Below, piece by piece: positions 1-6,665 of a stretch of 64,000 nucleotides of DNA. Made by a program: the position numbers and the translations under genes. This DNA is from PFJX01 sp964542455 (GTDB lineage Bacteria; Pseudomonadota; Gammaproteobacteria; Burkholderiales; Thiobacillaceae), in NCBI GenBank assembly GCA_964542455.1, contig CAZIUC010000001.1, positions 248,001 to 312,000 on the forward strand, written 5' to 3'. The notes beneath the pieces are model-generated. The model saw nothing but the letters and a program-made list of their open reading frames with translations. It searched no databases and was not told the DNA's origin. Each line of letters opens with the position of its first letter. The stretch's first letter is position 1.

Positions 1-588
1 GGCGCGCGTACCACGGAATCGCAGTCGCATCGGCAACTGGCTTCCGGCTTGTCCTGCCCGGTGGGTTTCAAGAATGGTACCGACGGCAACCTGCGCATCG
101 CCGTGGATGCGATCAAGGCCGCCGCCGCTCATCACCACTTCGTTTCCATCACCAAATCCGGCCATGTGGCGGTATTCAAAACCAAGGGCAACGAGGATTG
201 CCACGTCATCCTGCGTGGCGGCAAGCAGCCCAATTACGACGCCCCGAGTGTCAACGCCGCCTGCGCCGAGCTGGCGAGCAGCGGCCTGCGCCAGCAGGTG
301 ATGATCGACTTCTCGCACGCCAACTCCAGCAAGCAGTATCAGCGTCAGGCGGAAGTGGGCCATAACGTCGCCAACCAGATCGGCAACGGCGACAAACGCA
401 TCATGGGCGTGATGATCGAAAGCCACCTGGTCGCCGGTCGCCAGGATCTCAAGCCCGGCGTGACACTGACCTATGGCCAGTCGATCACTGACGCCTGCAT
501 CAGTTGGGACGACACAGAGCCCCTGCTGCGCGAACTCGCCGAGGCGGTGCGCAACCGCCGACTGGTCCAGCCGAGCGACGAACAGTGA
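1..588 (+). CDS. aroG: DAHP synthase (class I), 3' part
   Basis: This is the C-terminal 195 residues of 3-deoxy-7-phosphoheptulonate synthase, which condenses phosphoenolpyruvate and erythrose 4-phosphate in the first step of the shikimate pathway. The reading frame is open from base 1, so the gene starts upstream of the window. Typical type I AroFGH blocks are visible: SCPVGFKNGTDG, the HHHFVSI segment, IMIDFSHANSSK-like (here VMIDFSHANSSK) and IMGVMIESHLVAGRQ, ending in GQSITDACISW, which contribute substrate and metal ligands in this family. It stops with TGA just before a short tandem repeat and the SRP RNA gene. The isozyme type (Phe-, Tyr- or Trp-sensitive) cannot be decided because the N-terminal regulatory part is missing. 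Confidence 0.95.
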   Translation, partial: GARTTESQSHRQLASGLSCPVGFKNGTDGNLRIAVDAIKAAAAHHHFVSITKSGHVAVFKTKGNEDCHVILRGGKQPNYDAPSVNAACAELASSGLRQQVMIDFSHANSSKQYQRQAEVGHNVANQIGNGDKRIMGVMIESHLVAGRQDLKPGVTLTYGQSITDACISWDDTEPLLRELAEAVRNRRLVQPSDEQ

Positions 589-591
589 TTC

Positions 592-626
592 GATTTCGGA
601 TTTCGGATTTCGGATTTCGGATTTCG
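592..626. repeat. 7-bp tandem repeat (5 copies)
   Basis: Five exact head-to-tail copies of GATTTCG start four bases after the aroG stop codon and end about 60 bp before the SRP RNA gene. It is a microsatellite-like tract that could vary in copy number. No function is evident. Confidence 0.9.
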
Positions 627-674
627 GAAAGTCGGGCGCGGTTTTTTGAGCCGTAGCCCGACGCCGGAGTGGGT

Positions 675-680
675 TAGAAT
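675..680 (+). promoter_or_regulatory. Candidate -10 box of ffs
   Basis: TAGAAT lies 7 nt upstream of the predicted 5' end of the SRP RNA, the right distance for a sigma-70 -10 element. A clear -35 hexamer at normal spacing is not seen, so this is only a candidate. Confidence 0.4.
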
Positions 681-687
681 GCCGCTC

Positions 688-782
688 GGCGGGCCCCCCC
701 GCATGGCTAAGCCGTGAACCTGGTCAGGTCCGGAAGGAAGCAGCCACAGCAGCCGATGCCAGTGCCGGGGACCAGGCTCGCC
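688..782 (+). ncRNA. ffs: Signal recognition particle RNA (4.5S)
   Basis: This is the small bacterial SRP RNA, which binds Ffh and delivers nascent membrane and secreted proteins to FtsY. The invariant apical core GGTCAGGTCCGGAAGGAAGC is present at about 722–741, followed by the A-rich symmetrical-loop strand (CAGCC…AGCC). The two ends, 688–695 and 775–782, pair to close the hairpin with one G·U pair. It sits immediately upstream of dnaX, as in many betaproteobacteria. The ends are inferred from base pairing and may be off by a few bases. Confidence 0.93.
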
Positions 783-801
783 ACCTTATTTTGGTAAGCG
801 G

Positions 802-880
802 GTAGGATGCGGTGAGGAACGAACCACATCATGAGGCGCATCCTTGGTTGATGCGGTTCGCCGCGCTCACCACATCCTAC
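802..880. repeat. Inverted pair of a dispersed GTAGGATG repeat
   Basis: A GTAGGATG-type unit (802–830) is followed by an inverted copy at 850–880. The 31-nt inverted copy is identical, read on the minus strand, to a plus-strand unit at 5515–5545. The two arms could form a long hairpin in the ffs–dnaX spacer. This looks like a dispersed intergenic repeat and not a gene. Confidence 0.8.
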
Positions 881-898
881 GGCCTCACACTCAAGCTC

Positions 899-2515
899 AT
901 GAGCCACCAAGTCCTCGCACGAAAATGGCGCCCCAAGCGCTTTGACCAACTGGTCGGCCAGGAGCATGTGGTGCGCGCGCTCTCCAACGCGCTGGCCAGC
1001 GGTCGTCTGCACCATGCTTACCTGTTTACCGGCACGCGCGGCGTCGGCAAGACCACACTGGCGCGGATCCTGGCGAAGTGTCTCAACTGCATACCCGGGG
1101 TCACCCCGGAACCGTGTGGTGAATGCGCCGCCTGCCGCGAGATCGACAGCGGACGTTTCGTCGACTTGATTGAAATCGATGCCGCTTCCAACACCGGCAT
1201 CGACAACATGCGCGAGATACTGGAAAACGCCCAGTACGCGCCCACCGCCGGACGCTACAAGGTCTACATCATCGACGAAGTGCACATGCTCTCGAAGAAC
1301 GCCTTCAATGCCATGTTGAAGACGCTGGAAGAGCCGCCCGGCCACGTCATTTTCATTCTTGCCACCACCGATCCGCAGAAAATGCCGGTCACGGTGTTAT
1401 CGCGCTGTCTCCAGTTCAACTTGAAGCAGATGCCGCCCGGCCACGTTGCCGGACACCTGAAGAATGTGCTGGAAGCCGAGAACGTGCCGTTCGAAGCCGG
1501 CGCCATCAACCTGCTGGCGCGCGCCGCAGCCGGCAGTATGCGCGATGCGCTCTCGCTGACCGACCAGGCCATCGCCTATGGCAGCGGCCAGGTCAAGGAA
1601 GACGACACCCGCGCCATGCTCGGCGTGATCGACCAGGCCTACCTGATGCCGGTGCTGGAAGCCCTCGCCGACGGCGACGGTCCACGCCTGATGCGGGAAG
1701 CGGGAGAACTGGCCGCGCGCGGGTTCTCTTTCGACGCCGCCTTGCAGGATCTGGCCGGCTTGCTGCACCAGGTCGCCCTCGCTCTGAGTATTCCGGAAGC
1801 GGTGAGCGAAGACGCGCCGGAACGTGAACGCCTGTTCGAACTGGCGGGGCGGCTCGACCCGGAACGGGTGCAGGTGCTCTACCAGATCGCCACCCTGGGT
1901 CGCCGCGACCTGGAATGGGCACCGGATGAGTACGCCGGTTTCAGCATGACCCTGTTGCGCATGCTGGCCTTCGCGCCGAGCGATACCGTACCGGAAGCGC
2001 GGGCGAAGCCGCCGGAAACACGATCGGTGCCCCGGCCGGAACCTTGTCTTGCGTCGACCCGCCAGACCGCGCCGCCGCCTTGGGATCAGGCGGCCAACGA
2101 AGTCATCACACCCACGCCGACTCGCGTATCCGGGGAGAGCGAGGATGGCGACTGGCGCGCGCTCGCCGAGAGCCTGCCTGGCGCCACCCGCCAGCTCGCC
2201 ATGCAGTGCGAACGCCTGGAGCACAGCGGCAACACGCTGCGGTTGCGCCTGCCGGAGAACCAGAAAACGCTGCTCGACAACTTCGGCGACAAACTCAAGG
2301 TGGCGCTCGCCGAGAAACTCGGCGGCGGCCTGCAAATCGAATTCGAACTCGCCGTCGCGACCCGGCAATCGCCCGCCGCCGCCCGCGCGCGGGAACAGGC
2401 CGCGCGCCAGGCCGACGCTGAAGCGGCGATCCGCGCCGATCCCTTCGTTCAGACACTCGTGCGCGAATGCGACGCGACGGTCGCCAACATCCGGCCGCTG
2501 AGCGCGACTGGCTGA
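899..2515 (+). CDS. dnaX: DNA polymerase III subunit tau/gamma
   Basis: Clamp-loader ATPase subunit of the DNA polymerase III holoenzyme. The 538-residue product begins MSHQVLARKWRPKRF, the conserved DnaX start, so ATG 899 is chosen over an in-frame upstream start at 812 that would lie in the repeat hairpin. It shows the Walker A motif GTRGVGKTT (about residue 40–48), the zinc-binding Cys cluster (CLNC…CGECAAC), Walker B IIDEVHM and sensor SRC. The C-terminal part (after about residue 360) is low-complexity and then a tau-like region. It is shorter than the 643-residue E. coli tau, and no A6G slippery heptamer is seen, so a separate gamma form by that mechanism is not supported. Followed by ebfC and recR, the usual order. 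Confidence 0.96.
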   Translation: MSHQVLARKWRPKRFDQLVGQEHVVRALSNALASGRLHHAYLFTGTRGVGKTTLARILAKCLNCIPGVTPEPCGECAACREIDSGRFVDLIEIDAASNTGIDNMREILENAQYAPTAGRYKVYIIDEVHMLSKNAFNAMLKTLEEPPGHVIFILATTDPQKMPVTVLSRCLQFNLKQMPPGHVAGHLKNVLEAENVPFEAGAINLLARAAAGSMRDALSLTDQAIAYGSGQVKEDDTRAMLGVIDQAYLMPVLEALADGDGPRLMREAGELAARGFSFDAALQDLAGLLHQVALALSIPEAVSEDAPERERLFELAGRLDPERVQVLYQIATLGRRDLEWAPDEYAGFSMTLLRMLAFAPSDTVPEARAKPPETRSVPRPEPCLASTRQTAPPPWDQAANEVITPTPTRVSGESEDGDWRALAESLPGATRQLAMQCERLEHSGNTLRLRLPENQKTLLDNFGDKLKVALAEKLGGGLQIEFELAVATRQSPAAARAREQAARQADAEAAIRADPFVQTLVRECDATVANIRPLSATG

Positions 2516-2525
2516 ATTCGTAACA

Positions 2526-2548
2526 TAGCCGGCAGGGTGCCGGCGCTA
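2526..2548. repeat. Partial GC-rich inverted repeat
   Basis: An imperfect hairpin-forming unit (tagCCGGCA…TGCCGGcgcta) lies in the dnaX–ebfC spacer. It resembles the arms of the larger inverted repeat at 2913–2973. Confidence 0.5.
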
Positions 2549-2564
2549 CTTGGAAAGGCACAAC

Positions 2565-2912
2565 ATGCTCAAAGGTGGAATGGGTGGCATCGGCAACCTG
2601 ATGAAACAGGCGCAGGCGATGCAGGAGAACATGCAGAAGATGCAGGCCAAGCTCGCGGAACTGGAAGTCGAAGGTGTTTCCGGCGCCGGCCTGGTCAAGG
2701 TGGTCATGACCGGCAAGCACGACGTTCGCCGCGTCGCCATCGACCCCAGCCTGCTCGGTAGCGCCGAGGCCGACGACAAGGAAATGCTGGAAGACCTGAT
2801 CGCCGCCGCCGTGAACGACGCGGTGCGCAAGATCGAGGAAACCGTGCAGGAAAAAATGGCCTCCGCCACCGCCGGCCTGCCCCTGCCGCCCGGGTTCAAG
2901 ATGCCGTTTTAA
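2565..2912 (+). CDS. ebfC: YbaB/EbfC nucleoid-associated protein
   Basis: Small DNA-binding nucleoid-associated protein of the YbaB/EbfC family (115 residues, normal length), usually encoded between dnaX and recR as here. The N-terminal helix is rich in Met, Gln and Lys (MKQAQAMQENMQKMQAKL, typical amphipathic dimerisation helix), followed by the GAGLVKVVMTGKHDVRRVAIDP beta segment that characterises the family. ATG 2565 is preceded by a GGAAAGG ribosome binding site; an upstream in-frame TTG at 2550 is less likely. The 3' end is followed at once by a perfect 26-bp inverted repeat. Confidence 0.94.
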   Translation: MLKGGMGGIGNLMKQAQAMQENMQKMQAKLAELEVEGVSGAGLVKVVMTGKHDVRRVAIDPSLLGSAEADDKEMLEDLIAAAVNDAVRKIEETVQEKMASATAGLPLPPGFKMPF

Positions 2913-2973
2913 TGTAGCGCCGGCATCCTTGCCGGCGTCTTTAAAACACGCCGGCAAGGATGCCGGCGCTACA
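2913..2973. repeat. Perfect 26-bp inverted repeat (TGTAGCGCCGGC family)
   Basis: Two perfectly complementary 26-bp arms (2913–2938 and 2948–2973) flank a 9-nt loop between ebfC and recR. The sequence family (TGTAGCGC + GGC…GCC) recurs at 3582–3641 and, as one arm, inside glcE at 56201–56225. It may act as a REP-like element or attenuator, but it has no T-run, so it is not a classic terminator. Confidence 0.88.
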
Positions 2974-2981
2974 AAACCCCC

Positions 2982-3578
2982 ATGCCGCTTCCCTCATCAC
3001 TCGAATCCCTGATCGACGCCCTGCGCGTGTTGCCTGGCGTCGGGCCGAAGTCGGCGGCGCGCATGGCGTATCACCTGTTGCAGCGCGACCGTAACGGCGC
3101 GGCCCGGTTGGCATCGGGCCTCACCCATGCCCTGGAAAAACTGCGCCACTGCCAGCGCTGCAACAACTTCAGCGAAGCGTCGATATGCGAGACCTGTGCC
3201 AGTCCACGCCGAGACGCCCGCCAGTTGTGTGTGGTGGAAATGCCCACCGATCTCAACCGGCTGGAAGAGACGCAGGCCTACAAGGGACTCTATTTCGTGC
3301 TGATGGGCCGGCTCAGCCCGCTGGATGGCATCGGCCCGCGCGAGATCGGCCTGGAGAGATTGATCGAACGCGCCCGCGACGGTGTTACCGAAGAAGTGAT
3401 CCTCGCCACCAATTTCACCGCCGAGGGCGAAGCCACCGCCCATTACGCCAGCGAGCTGTTGAAGGCGCGTGGCCTCAAGGTCACCCGCATCGCCCGCGGC
3501 CTGCCGGCGGGCGGCGAACTGGAACATGTCGATGGCATGACCATCGCGCAGGCGCTGCTGGATCGCAGGCCGGCATGA
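2982..3578 (+). CDS. recR: Recombination mediator RecR
   Basis: RecR acts with RecF and RecO to load RecA on gapped DNA. The 198-residue product has the N-terminal helix-hairpin-helix (LPGVGPKSAARMAYHLL), the four-Cys zinc finger CQRCNNFSEASICETC at about residues 57–72, the Toprim domain (LCVVEMPTDLNRLEETQAYKG) and the C-terminal RIARGLPAGGELEHVDGMTIAQAL block that contains the Walker-B-like end. Length matches the family. It follows ebfC, the standard dnaX–ebfC–recR operon, although a 26-bp hairpin separates it from ebfC. ATG 2982 is the only sensible start. Confidence 0.97.
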   Translation: MPLPSSLESLIDALRVLPGVGPKSAARMAYHLLQRDRNGAARLASGLTHALEKLRHCQRCNNFSEASICETCASPRRDARQLCVVEMPTDLNRLEETQAYKGLYFVLMGRLSPLDGIGPREIGLERLIERARDGVTEEVILATNFTAEGEATAHYASELLKARGLKVTRIARGLPAGGELEHVDGMTIAQALLDRRPA

Positions 3579-3581
3579 CCT

Positions 3582-3641
3582 TGTAGCGCGGGCGTCCCGC
3601 CTGCATCCACCGGCAACCGCGGGCGGGACGCCCGCGCTACA
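3582..3641. repeat. 20-bp inverted repeat, recR–purB spacer
   Basis: Complementary 20-bp arms (3582–3601 and 3622–3641) with a 20-nt loop start a few bases after the recR stop. They belong to the same TGTAGCGC-type family as 2913–2973. Confidence 0.85.
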
Positions 3642-3721
3642 GGGGCCGCCGGGCGATTTTGGCTGGAAGGCCGGCATAATGTCGCCCCGCGCCCCGGTTT
3701 TTCAACGAAAGAGAAACGATC

Positions 3722-5098
3722 ATGGACCTCACCGCACTGACCGCCCTTACCCCCCTCGATGGCCGCTATCGCCGCAGCGGCGTCAAGCTGGCGCCGTATT
3801 TCAGCGAATTCGGCCTGATTCGCTATCGCGTGAAAGTGGAGATCGAATGGTTGAAGGCGCTCGCCGAAGAGCCGGCCATCGCCGAAGTCCCCGCTTTCTC
3901 CGCCGCCACCCTGATCGAGCTGGACGCCCTCGCCGCCAGTTTCTCGGTGGCCGACGCGGGATGGGTTAAGAACATCGAAAAAACCACCAACCACGACGTC
4001 AAGGCGGTCGAATATTTCCTCAAGGAACGCCTGGCAGGCAACGCGGAAGTCATGGCGGTGAAGGAATTCATTCACTTCGCCTGCACTTCCGAGGATATCA
4101 ACAACCTCTCCCACGCCCTGATGCTGGATGCCGCGCGGCGCGAGGTCATGTTGCCGGCGATGCGCCAGGTGGAAGCGCGCCTGGCTGAACTGGCGGTGCA
4201 ACTGGCCGACCTGCCCATGCTCGCGCGTACCCACGGCCAGCCGGCCTCGCCCACCACGCTGGGCAAGGAAATGGCCAACGTCGCCTACCGCGTCGAGCAC
4301 GCCATCGCGCGCTTCGAGGACATCGCCTGCCTGGGCAAAATCAACGGCGCGGTCGGCAATTACAACGCCCATCTGTCCGCCTACCCCGACTTCGACTGGG
4401 AAGGCTTCGCCAAGCGTTTCGTGGAAGGTCTGGGCATTGCCTTCAACCCCTACACCATCCAGATCGAGCCGCACGATTACATGGCCGAGCTATATGACGC
4501 CTGCGCGCGGCTGAACACCATCCTGATCGACCTCGATCGCGATGTCTGGGGCTACATCTCGCAGGGCTATTTCAAGCAGAAGGTGAAGGAGGGCGAAGTC
4601 GGCTCCTCGACCATGCCGCACAAGGTCAACCCGATCGACTTCGAGAACTCGGAAGGCAACCTCGGCCTGGCCAACGCCGTCTTGCGCCATCTCTCGGAAA
4701 AGCTGCCGATCTCTCGCTGGCAGCGCGACCTCACCGATTCCACCGTGCTACGCAACATGGGCGTGGCGCTGGGCTATGCCCTGATCGGCTATGAAAGCCT
4801 ACTGCGGGGTTTAAGCAAGCTGGAAGCCAACCAGTCGAAACTGCTGGAAGACCTGGACCACAACTGGGAAGTGCTGGCCGAGCCGATCCAGACCGTGATG
4901 CGTCGCTATGGCGTGCCCAATCCCTACGAGCAATTGAAGGCGCTGACGCGCGGCAAGGGGGGCATCAACCGGGAAACCCTGGCCGCTTTCATTCACAGCC
5001 TCCTCATTCCCGAAGACGCGAAGCGTCTGCTGCTGGAAATGACCCCCGCCAGCTACATCGGCAAGGCGGTGGAAATGGCGCGGCGGATCAAGGAGTAA
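3722..5098 (+). CDS. purB: Adenylosuccinate lyase
   Basis: PurB removes fumarate from SAICAR and from adenylosuccinate in purine synthesis. The 458-residue length and the sequence match the long proteobacterial PurB type. Visible are the N-terminal LTPLDGRYRR start, the NHDVKAVEYFLKE block, FACTSEDINNLSHALM, ARTHGQPASPTTLGKEMANV with the catalytic His region, and the superfamily signature GSSTMPHKVNPIDFENSEG around residues 297–315. An AGAGAAACG stretch precedes ATG 3722. It is a single gene, flanked by repeat hairpins on both sides, and is convergent with the acyl-carrier operon downstream. Confidence 0.97.
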   Translation: MDLTALTALTPLDGRYRRSGVKLAPYFSEFGLIRYRVKVEIEWLKALAEEPAIAEVPAFSAATLIELDALAASFSVADAGWVKNIEKTTNHDVKAVEYFLKERLAGNAEVMAVKEFIHFACTSEDINNLSHALMLDAARREVMLPAMRQVEARLAELAVQLADLPMLARTHGQPASPTTLGKEMANVAYRVEHAIARFEDIACLGKINGAVGNYNAHLSAYPDFDWEGFAKRFVEGLGIAFNPYTIQIEPHDYMAELYDACARLNTILIDLDRDVWGYISQGYFKQKVKEGEVGSSTMPHKVNPIDFENSEGNLGLANAVLRHLSEKLPISRWQRDLTDSTVLRNMGVALGYALIGYESLLRGLSKLEANQSKLLEDLDHNWEVLAEPIQTVMRRYGVPNPYEQLKALTRGKGGINRETLAAFIHSLLIPEDAKRLLLEMTPASYIGKAVEMARRIKE

Positions 5099-5121
5099 AC
5101 ACTTCCCCCTTGTGCCGGCCC

Positions 5122-5213
5122 CGTAGGTCAGGTTGCAGCTTTATCGCTACCTGACGTTTGTTTCTGGAGTGTGCTGGTGGATCGTCAAGTTGCCTCCGGC
5201 AACCTGACCTACG
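5122..5213. repeat. 15-bp inverted repeat between convergent genes
   Basis: Perfect 15-bp arms (5122–5136 and 5199–5213, GTAGGTCAGGTTGC type) lie between purB and the convergent acyl carrier protein gene. The loop is about 62 nt. It could act as a factor-assisted bidirectional terminator or be another dispersed repeat; no T-run follows. Confidence 0.75.
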
Positions 5214-5228
5214 TCGCGGGGGGGGCGT

Positions 5229-5492
5229 TCAGCCCTTCCGCTTGATCACGAACTCGGCCATTGAGTTGATCGATCCCAGATTGTCGATGTTGATTTCTTC
5301 CTGCTTCAGCGGCATCTGGTAGGCGTCTTCATACCAGACCACCAGTTCCAGGATGGCGCCGGAATCGATATAGCCGGTGGCGGGGATGATGTCGTCGTCG
5401 CCGATGTCGCTGGCGTCCATGCCCAGGTTCTTCGCCAATTCAATCACTTTCGCGCGCACTGCGGCCTTGATGGCATCACGGTCTAGGTTCAT
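5229..5492 (-). CDS. Acyl carrier protein
   Basis: An 87-residue stand-alone acyl carrier protein. The helical fold ends with the phosphopantetheine attachment site in GYIDSGAILEL, where Ser follows Asp as in the DSL motif of canonical ACPs, but the next residue is Gly not Leu. The acidic helix II (VVWYEDAYQMPLKQEEI) and the C-terminal SMAEFVIKRK helix complete the domain. It is the last gene of a three-gene minus-strand set after E2 and a fused E1 dehydrogenase and is not near fab genes, so it is unlikely to be the housekeeping AcpP. I infer that it receives or carries the acyl group made by that complex. A repeat unit (5515–5545) lies in the spacer to E2. Confidence 0.85.
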   Translation of the reverse strand: MNLDRDAIKAAVRAKVIELAKNLGMDASDIGDDDIIPATGYIDSGAILELVVWYEDAYQMPLKQEEINIDNLGSINSMAEFVIKRKG

Positions 5493-5514
5493 TCGGGGTT
5501 CCTTTGGTTGAGTC

Positions 5515-5545
5515 GTAGGATGTGGTGAGCGCGGCGAACCGCATC
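5515..5545 (+). repeat. 31-nt dispersed GTAGGATG repeat unit
   Basis: Single unit in the E2–ACP spacer, identical over 31 nt to the minus strand of 850–880. Confidence 0.85.
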
Positions 5546-5547
5546 GA

Positions 5548-6657
5548 TCACGCCGGTGGTTTCGCCAGTTCCATCAACAGCCGCGCGACATCGAAGCCGG
5601 ACAGCACACGATGGTCGTAGCTGGCGCCAAGCACGGCGCGGCCGCTGCCCTTGGGGGCGGCGTGGGCGATCATCAGCGAGCAGTAGGGCGGCAGGATGGG
5701 AATGTGGCGACTGACGTTCCAGCGCGCCATGCTGGAAAAGGCGATGGTGGCGCCGGTGGTTTCCTCGCGGTTCAACTTGCGCTGGATGGCGTGGCGCTGC
5801 ACTTCGCCCAGGTTCTCGATGAATTGCTTGGTGTCCAGGGTGTCGGCCTCTCTTACCACGGTCAGATAGAGGGTTTCCCCGGCCTGCACGGTGAATCCGA
5901 GATTCACCGGCTTGTATTGATAACGCTTGCCGTTGACCACGGTGGCATTGAGTCGGGGGCTGGCCTTGACCAGTTGCACGTAGCGATAGGCCAGCAGCGG
6001 CAGCAGCGGCGAGAGCATCAGTTTGTTCGCGTTGGCGTAGGCGGCCGCGTGCTCTTCCCAGGCTTTCGGGTCGTATTCCACCTCCAGATAGGTGGCCGCG
6101 GCATGGTCGCGGTGCCAGGATACGGTGATCAGCATGCCGCGTTCCTCGGCGTTGAGATCGACCAGTTGGCCCGGTACGTCGGGCAGGCTTTCCCGCGCCG
6201 AGACGGTGACGGCGGGTGTGTGATCGTGCCGCTGGATACCGTGCGCGGCGATGTAGGTTTCCACATCGGCGAGCGTCAAACGGTCGCCGGAAGCGGGAAC
6301 CGCGCCGGCGTCGAGGCCGAGTTCCTTCAAGAGGGCGCGCGCCTTGGCAGTGGGGCGGGCGTTCCCGCTTCCCATAGCGGCGGGCGCGACCGGTGGGGCT
6401 TCCGGCACCGGCTCGTCTATACGTTCCCCTTGCCAGAGCAGGATGGAGCCGACCGCCACCTTGTCGTCGACTTCGCACATCAGCTTGAGTATGTAGCCGT
6501 CGTTTTCGGCGGCGACTTCGACGATGGCCTTGTCGGTTTCCACGTCGAGGACGATCTCGCCTTTTTCAATGTAATCGCCGACTCCGACACGGAAGGCGAT
6601 GACCTGGACGATGTCGTCGTTGTTGTTTACACGCGGGGCGTGGAGGGCAAAGGCCAT
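5548..6657 (-). CDS. 2-oxoacid dehydrogenase E2 acyltransferase
   Basis: Dihydrolipoamide acyltransferase component of a 2-oxoacid dehydrogenase complex, 369 residues. Domain order: one lipoyl domain (about 1–77) with the lipoylation lysine in VETDKAIVEV; a peripheral-subunit-binding domain (about 98–140, ARPTAKARALLKELGL); and the catalytic domain from about 150 to the end. The catalytic motif reads YDHRVLSGFDVARLL: the His is kept but the Asp of the usual HxxxDG is Ser. It lies 8 bp after the fused E1 gene and just before an acyl carrier protein gene, and no E3 is nearby. The complex could use the cell's general lipoamide dehydrogenase. Substrate is unknown; transfer to the ACP and not CoA is an inference from context only. 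Confidence 0.88.
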   Translation of the reverse strand: MAFALHAPRVNNNDDIVQVIAFRVGVGDYIEKGEIVLDVETDKAIVEVAAENDGYILKLMCEVDDKVAVGSILLWQGERIDEPVPEAPPVAPAAMGSGNARPTAKARALLKELGLDAGAVPASGDRLTLADVETYIAAHGIQRHDHTPAVTVSARESLPDVPGQLVDLNAEERGMLITVSWHRDHAAATYLEVEYDPKAWEEHAAAYANANKLMLSPLLPLLAYRYVQLVKASPRLNATVVNGKRYQYKPVNLGFTVQAGETLYLTVVREADTLDTKQFIENLGEVQRHAIQRKLNREETTGATIAFSSMARWNVSRHIPILPPYCSLMIAHAAPKGSGRAVLGASYDHRVLSGFDVARLLMELAKPPA

Positions 6658-6665
6658 AATGTTCC

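Noticed and set aside
592..626. CRISPR-like repeat
   Set aside because: Units are 7 bp with no spacers, so this is a simple tandem repeat.
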